Of a stretch of DNA of 64,000 bases, positions 58,013 through 64,000 are shown piece by piece (position 1 is the first letter of the stretch; every line of letters starts with the position of its first letter). The stretch lies in NCBI GenBank assembly GCA_030248295.1, contig JASANH010000125.1:98003-162002 (forward strand). The letters run 5' to 3'. Below the pieces are notes generated by a model. That model did no database searches and was not told the origin of the DNA. It saw only the letters and a program-made list of their open reading frames with translations. The position numbers and the translations under genes were made by a program. The DNA comes from Mesodorylaimus sp. YZB2_4. Taxonomy: Eukaryota > Nematoda > Enoplea > Dorylaimida > Dorylaimidae.

Positions 58013-58753
58013 TTTAATTCTGTAAGTTTTCGCGTTGGGTTTTCACAGTCTTTGCAACTTTTATAGCAAGAGCTCCCACTGTTATGATCAGTCACACCGT
58101 GCGCACTTGCCGGCCGACCCCTAGTGCAGCCCCTGAGTTTATTAGGGTGTTGGCCTAGAGATAAGAATATGGCGTTATCGATGTTTGCGCACTAAAGTCT
58201 GGGAGAGCATACTCATTGACGGTGAGCGAGCAGATGAATTTACAGGACTTTGCAGGACGATATGGATTTTGATTTGATCTCTAAAGTTTTTGTGCAGTTT
58301 TTGGTGATTATAGCGTGACCTATAATTACTAGACACATAGGCACCATGGAGAGGGGGTTGGGAAATCTTGCATATATGTGGGTATCTATATCATGTCGTG
58401 TAAGCCAGATAAGAACATCTACAGTATAATATACAGCTGCGAATACTACCTTACACACGATCAAAGGACACCGATGCCTCTAGCGTATGTCACTAGATTA
58501 TACAATCGTGAGACACAGACTACATGCACACAAAGCTGTATAGTTAGAGTAAGTATACGGGGTACATCGTGAGATGCCAACACTTTTATGCGATAAGTAT
58601 TGTGAAATGAGTTTTATGTTTAGAGAAAAAAATCATCTAGGACATCATCCTAGAAAGAGGTAAGCTCGAGTAGTCTAGCTATTTCCTTCTTGGTGGAGAA
58701 GCTGTTTGAAAAGCTACTTTGCCACTGCCAGTATTACTTCTCACCGGCGTCAC
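58013..58753. other. Intergenic stretch between P450 and receptor pseudogene
   Basis: About 740 bases, no further gene; the left-hand pair has 1.3 kb here. Confidence 0.4.
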
Positions 58754-59667
58754 TTAGGTTTGCGATAACACAGCACGTGTGGCTTTGCGTACATCGGCAT
58801 TTGTGTACAGCAAAATTAGTACATTGATGAACAATTCTGATGCAACAAACACTCCGCCATAAAGCATGAGCCGCATTCGATTAGGCGCAGCGAATGGCAT
58901 GATGGCAAATGTAAAAAGGACTTTGGCCGACAGAGTCCAAGCACAATGCACAAGAATGATATTCCTGACTGTAGGCATGAGAGTCATGTGCCTATTGATC
59001 GCCACCAAGGCCGTGCCATTCGATGCCCTTTTTAGCAAGTGCACACGAATTCGCAAAGCCATCAAAAGAAGAATATAAGCAATAAGTAATACAACAAGCA
59101 AGGCCAGGTCGAAATTTTGACTGATATCCGCATTAATTGCTCCTATTGAATCGAAAACAGAGCATATGACTGGTGTTGAGAAAGGCGGTTCGCCTAAGAG
59201 TAACGCTTTTTTGAAGAGCAATGGCACAGCGCATATTAATGCGCACCTTTTTACTGCCTGCTGCCAAGTTAGCGATCGATAATATGTGATCACGAACAGA
59301 GCCAAACCACGGCCAGAGCGATGAGGAGAAGCAGCTCCACTGTGCCCGGATAAATGAACAGGACCAAGAAGGCGCAAACGATTCTCGATATTTGACCAAC
59401 ATGACCAAGTAGTTGTAGAACTTTGAGAATGGTTATAAACAAGACTTGTGAGGACACCAGGATCCGACATAGAAGTAGGAACACAAGAATTACATAAAAG
59501 CGTGATCGCATCTCCTTGCATTTGGCTATTCCGATGGTCATCATTGCGCTACCGATAATCGACAAAATGCTGCAGGTAATGTAGACGGCGAATTGAAGAT
59601 ACCTTTCTCCCACAGTGACAGCACTGGGCACGGTTTCCGAAGTAATGGCATTGGTTATATTAGTCAT
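58754..59667 (-). pseudogene. Frameshifted seven-transmembrane receptor
   Basis: The frame from the ATG at 59,667 (MTNITNAITS) and the frame ending at 58,754 together align end to end with the receptor at 10,997-11,962. They meet at about 59,311, exactly where helix 3 should end in LAIDRGLALF: here it reads LALA then, one frame over, SGRGLALF. The layout fits a deletion of about seven bases that removed the ID residues of the motif and shifted the frame. The rest of the sequence is well conserved, with no other stop, so the damage is recent or an assembly error. Without repair the product would stop after helix 3. Confidence 0.75.
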
Positions 59668-61001
59668 ATTTTGGATGCTTCCAACTATTAAAGGCAGTTG
59701 ATAAAATGCAAATGGATCGTGTTAGAAGTCTAAAGCAGGGAACGGAATGTTTCCTGTATGGCTGCACAAGGATATATCATAACATTTTATATGACATTGA
59801 TATTTTATATACTGTAAATCTGACAACGAGTTCGAGTCTTGCGACTCGACTCATTGTCACATGAAACCGGAGGGGATTCCGATTTGCACATTAGAAATCA
59901 TGTACCCGCTCATCCGTGCCCGTAGGCGTATGAGAATATGAAAAGTCGATTCACGAGTCGAGATGAAAAGTCGAGACAAGCTTGGATATTCTGCCATTAG
60001 AATTATTTAATCAAGACCCTACTGGAACAATAGTTAGAACGGAAAAAAGCCTAATACGACGCACTAATAACATTTTAGTCTCATCCAATGGACAACACGT
60101 GCATTCGTTCCTAACTGATTGTGAGTGCAGTCCCATATTCCTAGGTAGGCATAACAGACTTTCTCTTCCTTATACTGTATTCAATGTGGATCAAGAAGCA
60201 CATGCTATAGTGCACAGATGGCTTATGACCGCTACTTTTCCACAGATTGTAGTCGCCAAGTCTTTATCTCTTTATCTTTATCTCTTTAGCCAAGTCTATG
60301 TCTAATCCAAGATTACCAAGTCTTGTTATGATGCCCCAATCCAGGACACATCTCAGCTAGCCGTAAAATTGGTCTCTGCATACAGTACAACCTAATGTCT
60401 TTACTGTTCATGTACCCGCTTCGGTCCACAAGTTAACTCATGTTTGCCACAGGCGCCCAAATACCACAAATGCACTCGTTTTGTATCGACTGCTACTGAT
60501 CCTGCTACCTAAACTACTTCGACTTTTCTTCAACCATTTTCGAATTTTTACAGGTATTCTTGATCAGGGCGGGCGTGATGTGCATGTTGCAGTCGGCTGT
60601 AATGGCGTTCTTATATATTTTTTATTTAGCCAAATCGGGTCAGCATGCCTTTTTAGGACGATTTTATTTTAGATAGGAAATAGGAGTCACCTGCACTGAA
60701 AATGATCAGTCCTCTAAAAAATATAAATTACCTCGTATCGATATCTGACGAAGATATAGATTTGGATATCCATATCCATATCCTTATACATGTTTTAAGT
60801 ACTGTAAAAAGCGGCGAAGTAGCTGCAGTGAAGAATGTTCGCGATCTGTTTTTTATTTCAAAGTCCAAAGACAAAAGAAATCAGTCAAAATAACCAAGTC
60901 GCCATCAGCCGTGCAGAAATAAGGTCTCAAACCACGGGGCATATTCGCGGGCGCCGAATCACATAAGGAACACATATACATATTAGGTTTTGGCAGGTAT
61001 T
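59668..61001. other. Gene-free stretch
   Basis: No gene recognised. A CTTTATCT tandem lies at about 60,262-60,288 and GATAT/ATATCC-rich sequence at 60,735-60,790. Confidence 0.4.
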
Positions 61002-61874
61002 TCATCCAGGGCGTGGTATAGCACAAAGTTTGAATTTTGGAGAAGCACGACTGAACGAAACTCGGACATCATCGATTGGTGGAATTGGTTCGTCAGAAGA
61101 AAATACAAACTTAAAATTGGAAACCAGAGCACTAAGGAATATAAATAATTCCATTCGAGCCAACGGTTCACCCAAACAAACGCGTTTACCTAGCAAGAAT
61201 AAGAAATTCAGGGAGTTGAAATAGTGCTAAAATATTTAGACTCTCAGAATCTTGGATAACATACCCAGCATGAATGGTATTAATCGAGTGACTTCCTCGC
61301 TTTTTCCACCATCTTTCTGTGCGTTCACAAATCGAGTTGGATCGAACTTATCGGGGTTCGGATATACTTTAGGATCGCGGAAGACGGCAGTCAAGAGTGG
61401 CACCACGACCGCATCTTTGGGTATGTCGTACCCGTACAGCTTACTTTCCACCAGGGTACGACGCATGACCCCCAACGGTAGCAGATCCGCCGTACGCTGT
61501 GTCTCCATGATTGTGGCCACCATCAATGGCATTGTTGTGCGATCGGCATAAGTAGGCATCGAGCCACTCGTCTGCGATCGAATCTCGGCGTATAGTTTTT
61601 CTTGCCAGTCTGGATTATGAGCCAAGTAGAAAATGGCCCATCGAAGTGTGGTGGCAATTGAATCAGTGCCTGCTATGAACAGGCTGCTGACACTAGCGAT
61701 GAGCTGGTCTTCAGTGAACATCCAATTCTCTTCCCTCTCTAGTTTGGCTTTGTAGAACGCTTGCACATAATTGCTTGGTTAATCGAGCTTCGGATCAAAG
61801 TCTTTCATCGAGTGATCAATTTCAGTTTTGACAAAATCTTTGATTCCAGAAGCTTGCTTTAAGAATTCTTTTAC
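61002..61874 (-). pseudogene. Cytochrome P450 third copy, 3' half with in-frame stop
   Basis: Exon 3 (61,874-61,265) and exon 4 (61,189-61,002) match the other two P450 genes, with I-helix AGTDSIATT, ETQR, FDPTRF and heme loop FMLGKRVCLG. A TAA at 61,781-61,779 interrupts exon 3 between KLD and PSNYVQAF, where the other copies have an acidic or other sense codon. The I-helix also has SI in place of TT. Exons 1 and 2 are not found; the Harbinger element that begins near 62,104 may sit in intron 2 with the exons beyond the window. Probably non-functional. Confidence 0.75.
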
Positions 61875-62103
61875 CTGAAGTATGAAATATGGTTTTCTTG
61901 CAAGAAAACAGTTAAATATGCTTTAACTGTTTGCTTGTGTTGTGTCTAGTGGGAATTTTTTGTCTGAGTGGTAGCTTTTTGGGATAACTATGTAGCGCAA
62001 TACACAAACTCACCCGAGTTCCTAAAAAAGACAGTTTATTCCCGTCCTACTTTTTTGTCTTTTATGTTTTGTGTGCTCCTTTCCGCTGTTTCGCCAGTGT
62101 TCC
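61875..62103. other. Short gap before the Harbinger element
   Basis: No feature recognised; it may be part of the third P450's intron 2. Confidence 0.4.
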
Positions 62104-64000
62104 TTAGGCGGACTTTATACTTCTTATGTAGCCTGTAGTCTGTAGACTGTAGGCCGTAGCGTGTAGTGGAGCGTCAGTTTATACTACGCCTGTACTGCGT
62201 AGCCTGTAGCACGTAGGCTGTAGTTCGTCGAGAGGGGGGGTGGCGGCTGGAATGGACCCGATGTGCTGGTGACCACCGTTTCGATTTAGCGATGATAGAG
62301 AATTGCGGAAAATAGGAAATGTTTCGAAAACAAGACCGATATCGACGATATCATCGATTTCGTCAGTTAGCGACGTTGTTAAAAGAAAGATTAAAAAAAA
62401 ATTATTGAAACGCCCGAGAAATCAAAAACAAAGAGGAAAGAGGAAAAACGTTCGTGAAAAAAAAAAAAAGCGAACAATCGAAGGCGAGTTTGTAACTTTG
62501 GTGGTACCGATGCGAACATCCTATTCGGATGATCATTTTGATTATTTAAAACACCACAAAAACAACAAAATACCAATATACCACCAAAATACATCACCCG
62601 ACCACAAAAAACCACAGCCAGAGAAAACGAACCACAAACACAAGACCTCGAATGACACCGCAACGATTTGACGATCTATTACGACGTGTTGGGCCTCGAA
62701 TACCCATCCGCCGACCCATGAGGAGCCGATTTCCCCGGTGGGAAGATTGGGAATTACCTTACGGTAAGAGACGATGATCAGTATTTTATTAAGGGGGGGG
62801 CACCTCAAGTGTTTCCTTTAGGTACTTGGCATCAGGCGATTTGCTCAGCAGTATCGCATATAGCTATCGTATTGGGCCCGCAACCGCTACTATTTTTATT
62901 CGAGAAACAACAGCCGCAATTTGGTCTGAGCTCAATCAAGAATATTTGCCTCTGCCTTCGAGAGATCAATGGAAACAGATTGCCATACAATTCTGGGAAA
63001 AGTGGAACTTTCCTGCGTGTCTAGGAGCGATTGATGGAAAGCACGTAGCTATTAAAGTAAGTAAATTAGTTTGAATTATCAGTGCCAGACTTCAGCACTT
63101 TCATCCCTATTTTAGAATCAAGCGCATGCTGGCTCCCTTTTCTACAACTACAAGGGCTTCTTTTCAATCGTCTTATTGGCAGTCGTGGATGCGGAGTATA
63201 AATTCATCTTCGTTGACATTGGTGGATACGGCCGTGAAGGCGATGCTGGTCTGTTTAGAAAGTCAGAGTTCGGGAAACGACTTGAACTCGCTTCGTCTCC
63301 TCACGAAGAAGGAGGTCTTAGCATTCCGTTTAACAAGATCTTACCAGGCACAGACGTGCGAGTGCCGCACGTTTTTCTGGGTGATCAGGCGTTTCCGATG
63401 CTTCATCATTTATTGCGGCCATATTATTTTGATAAATCAGAAACGAATGAGCACATTTTCAATTATCGCCTGTCACGAGCATGGCGTGTCGTAGAGAATG
63501 CATTTGGCATTTTGACAACGCGGTGGCGAGTTCTAGAAAAGCGAATCGATTTATCTGTCGCCACTGTTGACAATATCGTCAAGGCATGCGTTGTATTACA
63601 CAACTACTTGAAGAGCACAGACGCGACTGACCATGCGCAACCTCGGTATGTTCCACCAAACTATCTCGACTACGAAGCTGATGATGGTCGGATCGTATTT
63701 GGTGATTGGAGGAAAAATATTGATCAAAGAGAGGGACTGTCTCCATTGGCTTCTGCCCGCCCGCCTAAAGCCGCGGTATATGCCATTCGAGAGAAGTTCA
63801 AGAACTTTTTCCTGTCCCCGGAAGGCAAGGTCCCGTGGCAAGACCAACTGGTTAATGCTGGGAGGAATGCTTAGATTAGTACAGTTTTCAGCAGTGGCAG
63901 TAGCATGCAAATAGGCTTTCTGGTTTCGTGAATTTAAAATTGAAGAATTGAGTTTTCAGCCGCTAATATATGCCGCCTTTTTGCAGAAACTGTGCATTTT
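62104..64000 (+). mobile_element. PIF/Harbinger DNA transposon (right end outside window)
   Basis: The left end is set near GCGGACTTTATACTTC at 62,104, followed by about 100 bases of GTAGCCTGTAG / GTAGGCTGTAG subterminal units (62,125-62,228). It encodes a HARBI1-like nuclease (next entry). The right terminus is not reached at 64,000, so the inverted repeat cannot be checked. Confidence 0.7.
62482..63874 (+). pseudogene. HARBI1-like transposase, one frameshift, catalytic triad intact
   Basis: The pieces are a GEFVTLVV...DDHFDYL block (from 62,482), a MTPQRFDDLLRRVGPRI block (62,653-62,703) and, one frame over, THEEPISPVGRLGITLR. Then a 58-base intron (62,764-62,821), YLASGD...GAIDGKHVAIK (62,822-63,056), a second intron, and 63,116-63,874. 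The triad is visible: D in GAIDGKH, D in VVDAEYKF and E in RVVENAFG. A single-base shift near 62,700 breaks the N-terminal frame. About 100 bases of AC-rich sequence (62,550-62,650) separate two blocks that are adjacent in the family, as an insertion or unspliced intron. Otherwise well preserved, so a recent copy. Confidence 0.75.

Noticed and set aside
1..64000. CRISPR array, operon or bacterial contamination
   Set aside because: No regularly spaced direct repeats of CRISPR type; spliced genes and animal transposons occur throughout.

Overview
The window reads as nuclear DNA of an invertebrate animal. Coding sequence is split by GT-AG introns of about 45 to 1,700 bases, genes are sparse, TATA boxes stand in front of the small genes, and most of the rest is debris of mariner, PIF/Harbinger, ISL2EU-like, hAT, non-LTR and SINE elements. 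There is no operon structure and there are no Shine-Dalgarno sites. An ecdysozoan such as a tardigrade or a nematode relative would fit, but nothing here fixes the phylum.

Layout. 0-10 kb: mariner copies, other repeats, and one spliced gene for a secreted, glycosylated, apparently GPI-anchored protein (5,990-6,681, minus). 11-17 kb: an intronless seven-transmembrane receptor followed by an intact four-exon CYP2-clan cytochrome P450, both plus strand. 17.6-39 kb: an accessory block of small cysteine-rich secreted peptide genes among transposons. It holds three genes of a CS-alpha-beta-like family (two lie in a tandem duplication, one unit of which is interrupted by an ISL2EU-like element), three genes and two fragments of a six-cysteine 'CC' family (two of the genes encode three domains each), an eight-cysteine prepropeptide that is only visible after splicing, and an exon resembling a cystine-knot cytokine. 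40-41 kb: an intronless rhodopsin-like receptor. 41.3-53.6 kb: a 12-kb stretch with almost no gene evidence. 53.6-55.7 kb: a paralogous receptor with one intron. 55.9-62 kb, minus strand: a second intact P450, a frameshifted copy of the 11-kb receptor, and a third P450 copy with an in-frame stop. From about 62.1 kb to the window end: a PIF/Harbinger transposon.

Two patterns organise the window. First, receptor plus P450 at 11-17 kb is repeated in inverted orientation at 56-60 kb, so the ends are an old inverted segmental duplication in which one copy is decaying. Second, the middle is a fast-evolving cluster of candidate host-defence peptides. They share signal peptide, dibasic (KR/RKR) processing site and cysteine-rich mature region but belong to at least three cysteine frameworks. 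Peptide roles are inferred from architecture only; no function is shown by the sequence itself.
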